Of a stretch of 64,000 bases of DNA, positions 32,010 through 43,054 are shown piece by piece. The notes beneath the pieces were generated by a model. That model was not told the origin of the DNA. It saw only the letters and a program-made list of their open reading frames with translations, and did not search any database. Source of the stretch: Ricinus communis (Eukaryota; Streptophyta; Magnoliopsida; Malpighiales; Euphorbiaceae); contig NC_063256.1 in NCBI RefSeq assembly GCF_019578655.1, forward strand, positions 24,396,522 through 24,460,521, written 5' to 3'. Position 1 is the stretch's first letter. Each line of letters begins with the position of its first letter. Made by a program: the position numbers and the translations under genes.

Positions 32010-33445
32010 TGATGTGCGTAAAATACACACATCTAAATGGGGTTTTAAGATTGATTTTATGGACATTTGGATGTGAATTGGTCTCAACACTCACCTTATA
32101 CATATGTTTGTGTGCATTAGGTCCAAAGAGGTCAAAGGATGAAAAGGAAAGAATTGGAGCATAATTGGACGTCAAAGGCTGCGAAGCAGGCTAAATGCGA
32201 GCATGAGGAAGCTGAACATGGCCGTGTTGATCTCAACAGCAGCGTGTTCTCAACCTGATCCTGAACATAGGCCGTGTTACCAACAGGGGACAAACACGGC
32301 CGTGTTGGACATCAAAGAAGAAGTAGATTTTAGGAGACCGCGCCACAGGTAACACGGCCGGGAACACAATCCCGTGTTGAGAACACGGCCGAACAATGGT
32401 GGGCGACAGGGGTATTAATTAAAGAGCGAAGAGAAAAAGGAGAATAGGGTTAGAGCGTCCCAAACCTTAATTTTCTCTCACTAAGGGTTTTTTGAGACCA
32501 AGGAAAGGAGACTTGGATCAAGGTTTCAATCGGATTTCCTTGAAGGATTGAAGATTGGGCAAGGTTCGTTGATTGATTTTCAAATCGAGCAAGAGGAATA
32601 AGAATCGATTCAATTGGAGCAAAAGGATTTGGGGTTTGTTTACTCTCGTCAAGGGTGTAATCGGGTTTTCTCTACCTTTGCTTATTGTTGTAATTGAATT
32701 CTTGTATATTTTGAGAATGAACATGATTAGCTAGATTGATTAAATCCATTGGGATTTCTTTACTATGTTGGCTTAATATTATATTGTTGGATTGTTTGAG
32801 TTGGTTTTGTATTCTTCTTGTTTTCAGTATTAATAAGATTATGCATTATTCATGAGACGTTGTGAATTGTGATATTTAGATTGCTTTATGAGATTGAGAA
32901 ATCTGTTTGGCAATTGGAATTTTGAATAGCAAGAACTGGTTAATAATCGCTTAGAGATAAGGATAATTAACTAGCCGGATTAAGAATTAACAAAGCTTAA
33001 TAGAGGCGGATTAAAGCTTAGTGCTAATTTAAGAATCAATCGTTAGGAAGAGATTCCAACTTTAGGTTATTAGGTTTAGGAATTCGGTTATCTCGAGAGA
33101 AACCAAATTCGGTTAAGAATTAAATCCCACGGGTAGCATAATTAGGCTCACCGATCCTTTATCTTTTGTTTGATTGCCAACTAGTTTAGATTCCCTTTGG
33201 GTTTGTCTTCTTGTCTTGATTATTTCACTTATCAATTACTCCTGCATCTCCCTTAGAACTTAGCTCGTAGTTAATAGTTAGTTTAGAATTTATTCATCAT
33301 CCATTTTAGGTTAATATAACAAAGAACAAAGGAGTAACTCTGGGCTTTCGCTTTCCGAGGAATCGACCTTGATACTCGCCATTAGTGCTAGGCGCATCGA
33401 TGGGTACCTTTGCCTTGGGTGTAGCTAACACGAGTAGCACCATCA
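32010..33445 (+). repeat. 3' LTR of the 8.36-kb element
   Basis: Same ends as 25083-26557 (TGATGTGCG...CATCA). Numerous one- to few-base deletions relative to the 5' LTR, concentrated at 32120-32470 in homopolymers and CG-rich words. Confidence 0.92.
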
Positions 33446-33450
33446 TGCCC
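33446..33450. repeat. target-site duplication TGCCC, right copy
   Basis: See 25078-25082. Confidence 0.9.
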
Positions 33451-34242
33451 CTAGTCCACAGAGATAGTATCAGGCCATGTCAAAGGATACTCAATCATAA
33501 ATCAAATTGCAAATCATTAACAGAGAATGGAAATAATATTATTGCATGAATAACTTAAATGACAACTCAATACAAACATCACGAACCAGTGCCTAACTGG
33601 GATTACTCAAGTCGCTCAAAGTGTATATTAGGTGAATAACAAATCCCTAAAAAAAATGCACAAGACCCGCTCACCATAAACTTGCTCATAAATCATATCT
33701 TCGCTACTGTGAACAAGTAAATACCAAAATCAAAGGGTCTTTACCAAGGTTATAATGGGGCTAAGGTAAAGGTACGAAGATTTGGACAGAAGTGTGAAAA
33801 TACTGGAATTCGTGCGATAAACAATAGTATATGCTCAAAGGATTAAATGCCTAAGATCACAAAAAGAATCATTCACTAAAATCCCTACTTCATAGAATAA
33901 TGCTCGCAAATGCTCTGAATCCAATAAAGAGATAAATAATTAAAGAATTTTGTTTATTATATATATTTTTTTCTTCTTCTTCTTTATTTATTTATTTATT
34001 TATTAATGAACTAGCAGCTTATTAGCGTCCGCTGCATACAACTCGAATAAACATTAAGAATAACAAATACAAATTGGATCAAAAGGAGCATTTAAAATAT
34101 CAAAAAGATTTAGTAAATTTACCAACATAGCAACTGGCATTTTAATCCCACATAAAGTTGAACAAATCACAGAAAGAAATTCCAGCATAAGGGTAAAGGA
34201 AAGATAAATGTAAAGAATGGTATAATTGAAGTGTATAGGTGT
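33451..34242 (-). other. internal 3' region of family-B element, second half
   Basis: Resumes the sequence broken at 25077, in minus orientation. Blocks such as GGTCTTTACCAAGGTTATAA parallel the 3' internal part of the sister element (GGTCTTTATAAAGGTTGTAA at 49138). No open gene. It ends where plus-oriented gag debris starts. Confidence 0.6.
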
Positions 34243-34815
34243 GCAGGATGATTTCTTGAACATGGAGATGGAACCAGAAAAGGAAGAGGCGAACATGATT
34301 TCTTTGAAAGACTATCCACAAGAGCGTCTGATTGATGATCTTTGAGTTCGATTAGAGGAATTTTTGGTGGATTTTCCACAAGTCCCTTCGATGATGGAAG
34401 ATGAGCATGAGTTATCCAATCAAGAAGTCTTAGAGGAGCTCGAGTTTCTTCTAGCAAGTGAACCAAGCTAAGGACTAGAGAAGACCATCGACGTTCCTGA
34501 AGAAATTGCCCAACCGTCGATCCTTCGAATTGGTGAAACTTCAGCTTTCAAATTGGAAGAGCCCCTAGAGCATCATGACTACGTACAATTATACGAGGAG
34601 CGAGTTTTGCCCATCATACTGGTAGCTTGCTTGATAGTCGGGAAGAGGAGATTGACGATTATCCCTCTAAGTGGATACTTGAAGCCATTTGCTTGGAAGA
34701 AGGATGGATGGTCGTCGATCACGCCCATTTGCCTTTCACCATGAGTCCAGCTAAGAAGACTCATCACATCAAAAAGAAGCGCTTTTGGGAGGCACCCCAA
34801 TTTTTATCTTTAATT
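34243..34815 (+). pseudogene. Athila-like gag/pol boundary relic
   Basis: Plus strand: QDDFLNMEMEPEKEEANMIS, VDFPQVPSMMEDEHELSNQE, LEELEFLLASEPS, EPLEHHDYVQLYEERVLPII and LSGYLKPFAWKKDGWSSITP, with stops at about 34342 and 34468. Matches 50489-50950. The 5' part of gag is missing: an opposing-strand fragment joins at 34242. Confidence 0.75.
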
Positions 34816-35690
34816 TCTAATATTTTTACCTTTTTTTTTGAAACATTTTATTAGTTTCGTTTCAGTTTCGATTTTATTTCTTTATTTTATTATTTTCAAA
34901 TTCTACCGAGGAGGCACTGAATTTTCATAACATCATCCTCGATGGATGATCGGTGATCCCTAGATCTTTTATTTTCTACATTTATTTACTTTATTTTCAT
35001 ACATGTCATGCACTTGGATTGTATTGCCTTTGTTCTCTTAGTTGAGCATCCCATGCGGGGTATCCTGACATTTTACTTGGGGGCGGTGTGTTTTTCAAGT
35101 GTGGGGTGGTTGTGGGTAAACCTTATAATCCTACTCTCTCATATGATTCTTAGATGTATAAAATTACCTTTAGGTGTTGTGTATTGTTAGGATGTTAGAA
35201 CACTGTGTTTTTATGCACTTGAGTATGCTATTTTTGAGCTGATTGATGACTTGATTTATAGAATTGTGGTTACTTTTCTTTGTTGTTCATTGTCCTTGGA
35301 AAACAATTGATGGTGTTTTACACATCAACCCTGTCGGGTTAAACTGGTGTTATTTAATTATTTTTCAAATTTTCGAATTTTAACTTAGAACGTTGATAAT
35401 GTCATATGCATGTGTTTCTTAAGTAATGATTCAATTAATGATGTTGTGAACCAACTGCACCTAATACCACACCTCAAAGTGAGATTTTGAGCCTGTTGAG
35501 CATTCATTATACTTATGCTCTTTATATTTCTTGTTTGAGTGTGCATTGTACTTGACTTTGCTTCTAGAACTTGCTTTGTAATGCATGTTGAAGTTACATG
35601 AATATTGTGAATACCATGAGATGATTTAGGCGATTTAGGATTCACCACATTTGATCAAAAGCCTATCACCTTATGTTTCCATTAGTTAGC
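34816..35690 (+). other. Athila-like 3' internal region, non-coding
   Basis: Includes AAGTGTGGGG at 35098-35107, corresponding to the upstream polypurine-like motif of the sister elements. No 3' LTR follows. Confidence 0.55.
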
Positions 35691-35769
35691 CAGTTTTGAG
35701 CCTTAACCTTTTTCTTCATAATCTAATAAGATAAACGTTATTATTTTTCCCCTCACAAATTGCACGTTG

Positions 35770-36767
35770 TTTTACCTTAAATCTTTAATCTTTATTTCGA
35801 TATGTGTTGAATGATTTCATTATACAATGATATTTATTTAATGTGATGATTTCGATTTGGGGATGTGGCTTTCGTAGAACATGCACTTTGATGGAGTTAC
35901 ATCGGGCCGTCTTGCCGGTAATGATCATGGACATAAGGTTATTATGGATTTGTTTGCCTGATTGAGCATTGCTCTCGGGCTGAGTTGATTGATTCGGGTT
36001 AAGGTCACGATCGGCGATGCTCTCTGGTAGGCTTATTTGGAATTCAAGTGTTCGGTGGAGGTAAGGACCTGATCGAGCTTGCTCTCCGGGGCGCCCGATC
36101 TTATTGGATTAAGAGAGCCGAATGGCTACTAGATTTTGGGGTTTAGGGTTCTCTGGGAGCCACTCGTCCCGTAAAAGTAAAAATATATTTTTATCTATTC
36201 ATTTATTAATTTATTGTGGTATGATTATAATATGGATTGTATTTACGTGCATGGTTGATATTTTGATTCGAATGATTAATATTTTATGTGAAGGAAATAG
36301 TAGGGTATGATTATAATATGATTTGATATACTGATTTGAATAATCTATGTTTTTTTTAGAAGAAGCAATAGTCTCTAGATTATTTGATTTTAACTCACTC
36401 TCGGGGCAGCGGTCTCATTTTATTATTTTGATTCGTATTTGTTAGTTCTCCATGACTCTTATTGATGGCAAACTCCTTCATCCTTGGGGTGATGTATTTG
36501 ATTTGGTATGTAAATTGGTAAATCTTAGATTCTTGTGATAGTAATAGTAGATGTATCGGTTGTAAATTTTATGAGTTTGGTCTTGCCTAATTTTCCGGCG
36601 GGCCAAGTATTTATGTAGAATGTAGCTATTAAGATAAATTGTGGCTTTAATAATATTAATTTGATATGAGATTTGTTTAAATCAGGTGTCGGGCTTACTA
36701 CGGGTTTGGTGGCCTTAAGCCTACCCATTCCTAGTCTGGGTCACGGGCCACGGGTGGGGTCGTGACA
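35770..36767 (+). mobile_element. family-D LTR, 5' truncated (start approximate)
   Basis: Ends GGTCGTGACA at 36767 after the LTR-type sequence GTTTGGTGGCCTTAAGCCTACCC. Blocks with GATCGAGCTTGCTCTCC and TTTTAACTCACTCTCGG mirror the long Del-like LTRs. The upstream limit cannot be fixed. Confidence 0.7.
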
Positions 36768-36770
36768 AAG

Positions 36771-36782
36771 TTAATATCGAGC
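36771..36782 (+). other. decayed primer-binding site, initiator tRNA-Met
   Basis: TTAATATCGAGC aligns with TGGTATCAGAGC with several changes and sits at the expected spacing after the LTR. Confidence 0.6.
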
Positions 36783-38237
36783 TTAGGTTTAGATTTCCTT
36801 GACCTAAGTTAAGATTTTCTTAGTCGCGGAGTTAGGATCATATACGTCTTGTTGTTTTCATTGACTCCGGTGTCTCGGCCTTCCTTTGTTAGAGTCGGTC
36901 TTTCCTTTCTTGTAAGCTTGTCTTTGGTGCGTCGAGAATGTGATTTGTAGCGATGGGATGATGCGAGCGCGATAGACTCGTCTTGTTTCTTCAGTGATTA
37001 GTGCGATCCGCCTTTAGAAGCTTTGATTGTGGTTTCGATGGTGGGCACCTTGATCGGTTTAGTGTAGGCGTGGTTGCGGTCGTGTCATGAGCGCCTCGTC
37101 ATCGCATCGGGCATCGTCTTATTGAGTATACCGAAGTTAGTGCACGGGAAGTCGAGTATATATCAGAGCTTTATGGTTGAGTTTTGTGGTTGTAAGAAGC
37201 TTAAGAAAGGTGGCGAGGAGTGTTTCGGTGTTTCGAGAATCCGGAGAAACTTAAGCGAACATTATTTATTTTCTAAGTAGAACAAGTGTTTTAAAACACA
37301 ATATTGCGATCCGTAAGAATGCATATGGCATTTCACTATTAGGCATGCATAAATTCATTTTAGGGCATGCATCATACGTGTGCATTCTGACCCTTGGTGA
37401 TAGGGGCATCATCACCACAGTGCGCGATATTGTAGAATTTTATATAAAGAGAAATGGTACGGAGATTTTATGATTTTACAAAGTGTTTTCAAGATAATAA
37501 AGTTTTTATCGTTGATGATTATAAAGTAAGTAAAGATGTAATTTTCAAAGTAAATAGTGTTAGCTTGAGAATTCTACGGATGTGTTTGAGTTGATATGGG
37601 AATGAATCATGGCGTAGTAGGCCCCATGTTAGATAATATAGGATGCTTTTGGATTTTAGTCAAAGAGGAATCTTGTGTCAGGATGGCATGGTTTATATCG
37701 GTTGATGCGATTAGATGGATGGTATGTCGTGGATGATGTGATGTGGATGTTAAGGATTTTTCTGTTCGTCCAAGGGACATGTCATTAGGAAGGAAATTTG
37801 GTGAGTGGATTTTTTGCAGGATCAGAATTGGCCCTTCTTGTGTGGAAACCCTTGGTTTTGTCGGCAGGTTGGTGAGGTGGAATGTAAGTTGGACTTGCCG
37901 CCAAGTATTGGTAATGTTCTCTGAGATTAAATCCAGTTGTTCGTAGGTCTAAGTTGAGGAAGTATATTTTCGATCCTTTGCTCGTGTTGGACCCTTAGTG
38001 TGTGGAAGCAAGTGAAGATTTGGTTTCCGAGGAGTAGTAAGTGAGGATCGCGGATTTTCAGGATCGCCAGTTTTACTAAAGGGTTTTGTCGATGAGTCTT
38101 GTGGTTAGTTTATTTCTGCCGAGGGAAAAGTTCCCGAAAAGCCGAGTTGGAGATGAGAGGTTCCTAATTAGTTTCAGTCTTGAGTGAAACCCCTTTTCTT
38201 TTAAAATTCGAGGTCGAATTTTTTTAAGGGGGGAGAA
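36783..38237 (+). pseudogene. family-D internal region with pol tail (third copy)
   Basis: The first ~900 bases match the non-coding internal region at 43055-44159. The remainder encodes a broken integrase tail: a VFLKVSPM-type block at about 37800-37860 in decayed form, then RKYIFDP-like residues at about 37950-37980 and a PPT at 38224-38237 (AAGGGGGGAGAA). Shorter internal region than the arm copies (about 1.46 kb against 1.79 kb). Small frames at 37074-37280 and 37743-37946 are fragments, not genes. Confidence 0.65.
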
Positions 38238-38500
38238 TTTAATACCCCGAATTTTTATATATCTAATAATGAGTTTTTATTTAAGTTAATTTCAACTTTA
38301 TTTTTATTCTGTTTAATTTGAATGATTTAAATACAAATTTTGAATGTTAATGTTAGACAAATAAATGAATTATTTTTCCCTATCCAATTAGTGTGATTTT
38401 TAAGGAGTTAATTAAATAAATTATTTGAGGAATAAATTATATTTTTTTATTTAGTTATTCAAAATTTTCCCAATGCATATTTATATAAGTAAAATTATAA
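38238..38500 (+). mobile_element. family-D 3' LTR, runs into the gap
   Basis: Starts TTTAATACCCCGAATTTTTA (normally TGTAATACCC). 263 bases visible. Nearly identical in reverse complement to 40400-40663. Confidence 0.85.
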
Positions 38501-39000
38501 NNNNNNNNNNNNNNNNNNNNNNNNNNNNNNNNNNNNNNNNNNNNNNNNNNNNNNNNNNNNNNNNNNNNNNNNNNNNNNNNNNNNNNNNNNNNNNNNNNNN
38601 NNNNNNNNNNNNNNNNNNNNNNNNNNNNNNNNNNNNNNNNNNNNNNNNNNNNNNNNNNNNNNNNNNNNNNNNNNNNNNNNNNNNNNNNNNNNNNNNNNNN
38701 NNNNNNNNNNNNNNNNNNNNNNNNNNNNNNNNNNNNNNNNNNNNNNNNNNNNNNNNNNNNNNNNNNNNNNNNNNNNNNNNNNNNNNNNNNNNNNNNNNNN
38801 NNNNNNNNNNNNNNNNNNNNNNNNNNNNNNNNNNNNNNNNNNNNNNNNNNNNNNNNNNNNNNNNNNNNNNNNNNNNNNNNNNNNNNNNNNNNNNNNNNNN
38901 NNNNNNNNNNNNNNNNNNNNNNNNNNNNNNNNNNNNNNNNNNNNNNNNNNNNNNNNNNNNNNNNNNNNNNNNNNNNNNNNNNNNNNNNNNNNNNNNNNNN
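38501..39000. other. assembly gap, 500 N
   Basis: Exactly 500 Ns, so probably a placeholder rather than a measured length. Confidence 0.99.
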
Positions 39001-40663
39001 CCTAGCTTTTGTCTTGCTCTCACTTGGAGCGTTTCTAACAGCATGCATCATCTAATCACCGAAACAATTTATCAAAACGTCAAACAATCGATCATTAATC
39101 TAGGCCCACTCCTGTGACTGACTGCCTAAGAATCTCGACTCGTGGAGAATTCCTACCAAACTGGCTGTAACCTCCTTTACAACACGACCCCGAAACGGGT
39201 CCGTGACCCGCCAAAACACCCAAATATCCAACAATTTAAACAACGGAGCTCAGTCCCCAAACTTCACTATTTCCCACTCCGCCACACAACACAAAACACA
39301 AGGCAAGCAACCGACAGTATAATTATTTATGACTCACAAATATCATCAAATACTTAATATAAACCATTAGACAAAAATTTAAAATCAAAGGATTTCTAAA
39401 ATTAATCTGCCAAAGATAATTACCGAGACGCTTCGACGCTTGGCCGACCGCCTCCACCACGGGAGTCCGATTCAACACACCATCGGACCACAACGACGCT
39501 ACGATGACGATTCTCGCTTCCGATTTTTCCGATCCGACACCCGATCATCCGGAGAGACTATGGATTATCTCGACTGGCCGACATTGGCAAACGCCCGATC
39601 GCAAGAAACCGGCATTTCAGCTCGACCGAGAGTCGGGATACGCCCCTCCGTCCATCCTCGCCGGATCTCGTCGGAAAATCCAAAACGCTCACACTTGTTT
39701 CACTTTGTCGGATTCTGCAACTCCCACACCCCAGCGCCGCATCGCCGCCAGAAGAGCCGCCATCGCTGACCCAACCTCATTTCGCCAATTCACCGTAAAC
39801 ACGCCGAATCACGTTTTTCTCTCCTCAGGATTATCACCTCATTATTGCTGTCATTGCCGACGCCAAGAATAAGTTTTACGCAAGAGACGCCCCACCATCT
39901 AATGATTTATCAAAGACCCTTCACGCCACGATCCCGCTTTTTCTCTTCCTCTTCTTCCCCAGATTCTTTCCCTTGTATCGGCTTTACACGAACTTTTCCT
40001 TATTCCTGACTTATTCAACTTTCTTAATTACTTACAATTCCATCCATCAAAATTCCAATTTAACCCCAAACTTTCCTTTAGCCTTTCAATTAAGCCCTTA
40101 ACTAATTAATTTGGGCCAAATCCGGTTATTGAAAATACACAATTACAAAAATACCTGACCACCATATTTACATTTACAAAATACCAAGCTCACAAATTTC
40201 CATTAAAACCCCATAAAATAACATTACACTCAATCCTTATTCCAAAATAAATTTCCAATTAAATCCTACACATAATTAAATTAAATTAAATAATCAATTT
40301 CCAACTTAAAATTTAATACTACTAATCAATTATAATACCAATTTTTCCAAAATTCTTTTATAAAAACATCCTTTATAATTTCTACCATAATTTTCCAATA
40401 TATAATTTTACTTATATAAATATGCATTTGGGAAAATTTTGAATAACTAAATAAAAAAATATAATTTATTCCTCAAATAATTTATTTAATTAACTCCTTA
40501 AAAATCAAACTAATTGGATAGGGAAAAATAATTCATTTATTTGTCTAACATTAACATTCAAAATTTGTATTTAAATCATTCAAATTAAACCGAATAAAAA
40601 TAAAGTTGAAATTAACTTAAATAAAAACTCATTATTACATATATAAAAATTCGGGGTATTACA
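39001..40663 (-). mobile_element. Del/Tekay-like LTR in reverse orientation
   Basis: Minus-strand start TGTAATACCCCGAATTTTTA at 40663; 1,663 bases are visible before the gap. The GC-rich leader at 39420-39870 gives two overlapping frames (109 and 122 codons) that are not genes: the equivalent GC-rich leader in other copies is not conserved as protein. Inserted into a family-B LTR at CTCGC. Confidence 0.8.
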
Positions 40664-40736
40664 CTCGCCATTAGTGCTAGACTGCATCGATAGGTACACT
40701 GTCTTAGATTGTAGCTAACACAAGTAGCACACATCA
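40664..40736 (+). mobile_element. family-B LTR, last 73 bases only
   Basis: CTCGCCATTAGTGCTAGACT to ACACATCA, the 3' end of the LTR whose full copy is 23599-24990. The rest is displaced by the Del-like LTR insertion. Confidence 0.85.
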
Positions 40737-41940
40737 AGCACGGCCAGACTCTGCGTGTTGAACCCGTAATCATTTGACCTGGTGACGCCGGCTTGAGGCC
40801 ATCGTAGTACCGTCTGCAGCTATGGTAGCTGGCGAGGACTGGAGGACTGCAGTCCTGTTATTGACCTGAAACTTAAACACGTGATGTATGTGAAACATTT
40901 ATATAGGCAAAATTGAGTTCTATTATAGCGGGTTCGATTTTCCGGCTTGATTTCACATATACATGCATAAGCCATCTTTCCTAGACTTGATACCGACTTT
41001 AGGAGACCATTTCATCTATTGAAGGAAGGATTACATTGGTTTTAACATCCAATTGAAGATCAAGAGGAGAATTGGAGGCATTCAAGAGGCAATTTAGGGT
41101 TCATCAATCAGATTTGGGGATTTTGAGTTGTTTATCCAATTCGAAGGAAAAGGGTGTATCTATTTCATTTCTTTATTCTTTCATTGTTATTGAATTCCTA
41201 ATTGTTTTAGACATGAACATGTGTAGCTAGATCGATTAAATCTATTGGGATTTCCTTACTATGTTGGCTTAGTACTAAATTGTCGGATTGTTTGAGTTCC
41301 TTTTTGTATTCTTCTTGCTTTCAATATTAATAAGATATCGCATTATTCATAAGAAGTTGTGAATTGTGTTCCTTAGATTACTTTATGTAATTGAGAAATT
41401 CATTAAGTAATTGGAATTTTGAATAGCAAGAACTGGTTAATGATCACTTAGAGATAAGGGTAATTGGCTAGCCGAATTAAGAATTAACAAAGCTTAATAG
41501 AGGCGGATTAAAGCTTAATGCTAACTTAATAATCGATCGTTAGGAAGAGATTCCAACTTTAGGTTCTTAGGTTTAGGAATCCGGTTATCTCGAGGGGGAG
41601 ATCGAATTCAGTTAAGAATTCGTCCACGGGTAGCATAATTGGATTCATCAATCTGTTATCTTTTGTTTGATTGCCAACTAGTTTAGGTTCCCTTTGGGTT
41701 TGCATTTCTTGGCTTGATTGTTTCATTCATTTATTCATTCTTGCATCTCATTTAGAACTCAGTTTCTAATTATTAGCAAATTTAGAATTCATCCATCATA
41801 TATTTTAGGTTAGATAACAAAGAACGAAGTAGTAACTCCGGGTTTTCACTCACGAGAATCGACCTTGATACTTGCCATTAGTGCTAGACTACATTGATAG
41901 GTTCACTGCCTTAGATTGTAGCCACATAAATAGCCTATCA
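40737..41940 (+). mobile_element. Athila-like LTR, truncated (right-arm copy)
   Basis: Counterpart of 22262-23598. About 130 bases shorter; the GC-rich part at about 40745-40890 aligns poorly with the left copy whereas both flanks align well. Confidence 0.8.
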
Positions 41941-43039
41941 CCATCGTTTCAGGACGCTACACCCGAGGCTTAGGAGTAGAGCAAGGAGGTCATGAAAACT
42001 GTGAGTTAAAGTCATATCTGCTATACATGTACCATGCTAAAAGTTTGTATAGCAATTTTGATTAATAATTACTACGTGTATTATTATCATCGTATACTTT
42101 GTTATGGTAGATTTTGCTGAAATTTTTTATTAGTTCTTATTCTATATTTAATTAATTAAATTGTTTATTATTTATTATTTATCTAAGTTCCTTGCTATTT
42201 ATATATCATTTTCCACATCATCTATATTATGATTGTATATTGACTCGGGATGAGATGATAGTAGAACATGCCACCTGATGGGTTGCATCAGGACCGCATG
42301 CACACCGGTATAAATCTGAGACAGGTAGTAAAAGAGTATTTTAAGACTTGACCTCGTCAAGTTCAACTCTCTAGGCTGTGAAAATTTTTGATTGTCGGAC
42401 CAAAGGTCCCTGGTCGAGCGTTGCTCTCTAGGCGGCGGCTCTATTGGAGTGAGAGATCTAAAAGGCTATTAGTGTTGGGGTTAGGATTCTACTGAGATAG
42501 TCGTTCCATAACGTTTAAATTGTATTTTACTGAATCATGGCATGACACGAGTTTTAATGTGATATAATAATTTATTCTGATTAAAAAAATATTTTATTGA
42601 GATGGTTGTATATATTTTTGAATTATATGATTTTAACTTACTCTCGAAACTGACAGTCTCAAATTTAATTATTTTTCAGGTGTTTGTTTGTTTTCCCGCA
42701 GTTCTTCTCCTTTCGCAGCCCGACTTTCTTTATCTTCGGGTTTAATGTAACTAATTTTATTTGTATGTTTGATTTTTTAGAATTCTAGATTCTCCGCAAT
42801 AGTGATTTCAAAACTTATTATTTTGTTTTGGCATGTTAAACCGGTATTGCTAATTGTGTCGTGATGTGATTTTAATATGTAATATGTGGGGGGTTGAAAG
42901 TTAGTTATGAAATAGTGTTATAATAGATAGAGTTATACTTTGATTGAGTTAGTGAATGGTCAGACTTGCTACGGGTTTTGATGGCCTTATGCCTACCCAT
43001 TCCCTAGCTCCGATCCACGAGCCTGATTCGGTCGTGAGA
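41941..43039 (+). mobile_element. family-D 5' LTR, truncated (right-arm copy)
   Basis: Begins mid-LTR at CCATCGTTTCAGGACGC where the Athila-like LTR ends, and terminates GGTCGTGAGA. Confidence 0.8.
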
Positions 43040-43043
43040 AAGT

Positions 43044-43054
43044 TGGTATCGAGC
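43044..43054 (+). other. primer-binding site, initiator tRNA-Met, one base lost
   Basis: TGGTATCGAGC against TGGTATCAGAGC. The left-arm copy is intact. Confidence 0.85.

Larger units (their letters stand above)
25083..33445 (+). mobile_element. complete-ended Athila-like retrotransposon, pol deleted
   Basis: 8,363 bases bounded by LTRs at 25083-26557 (1,475 bases, first dinucleotide decayed to TA) and 32010-33445 (1,436 bases), with a 5-bp TSD TGCCC. Order: LTR, tRNA-Asp PBS, broken gag, a remnant of the RT-proximal linker, a CG-palindrome cluster, relics of an Athila ORF1-like frame, two polypurine-like tracts, LTR. No protease, RT, RNase H or integrase. It lies inside the 3' internal region of an older family-B element. 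Confidence 0.93.

Noticed and set aside
38455..39117. Three long open frames across the gap
   Set aside because: They consist almost wholly of N and have no meaning.
39440..39872. Overlapping GC-rich frames of 109 and 122 codons, possible host gene
   Set aside because: They lie in the GC-rich leader of a Del-like LTR. The equivalent leader in other copies is not conserved as protein, and no motif is recognisable.
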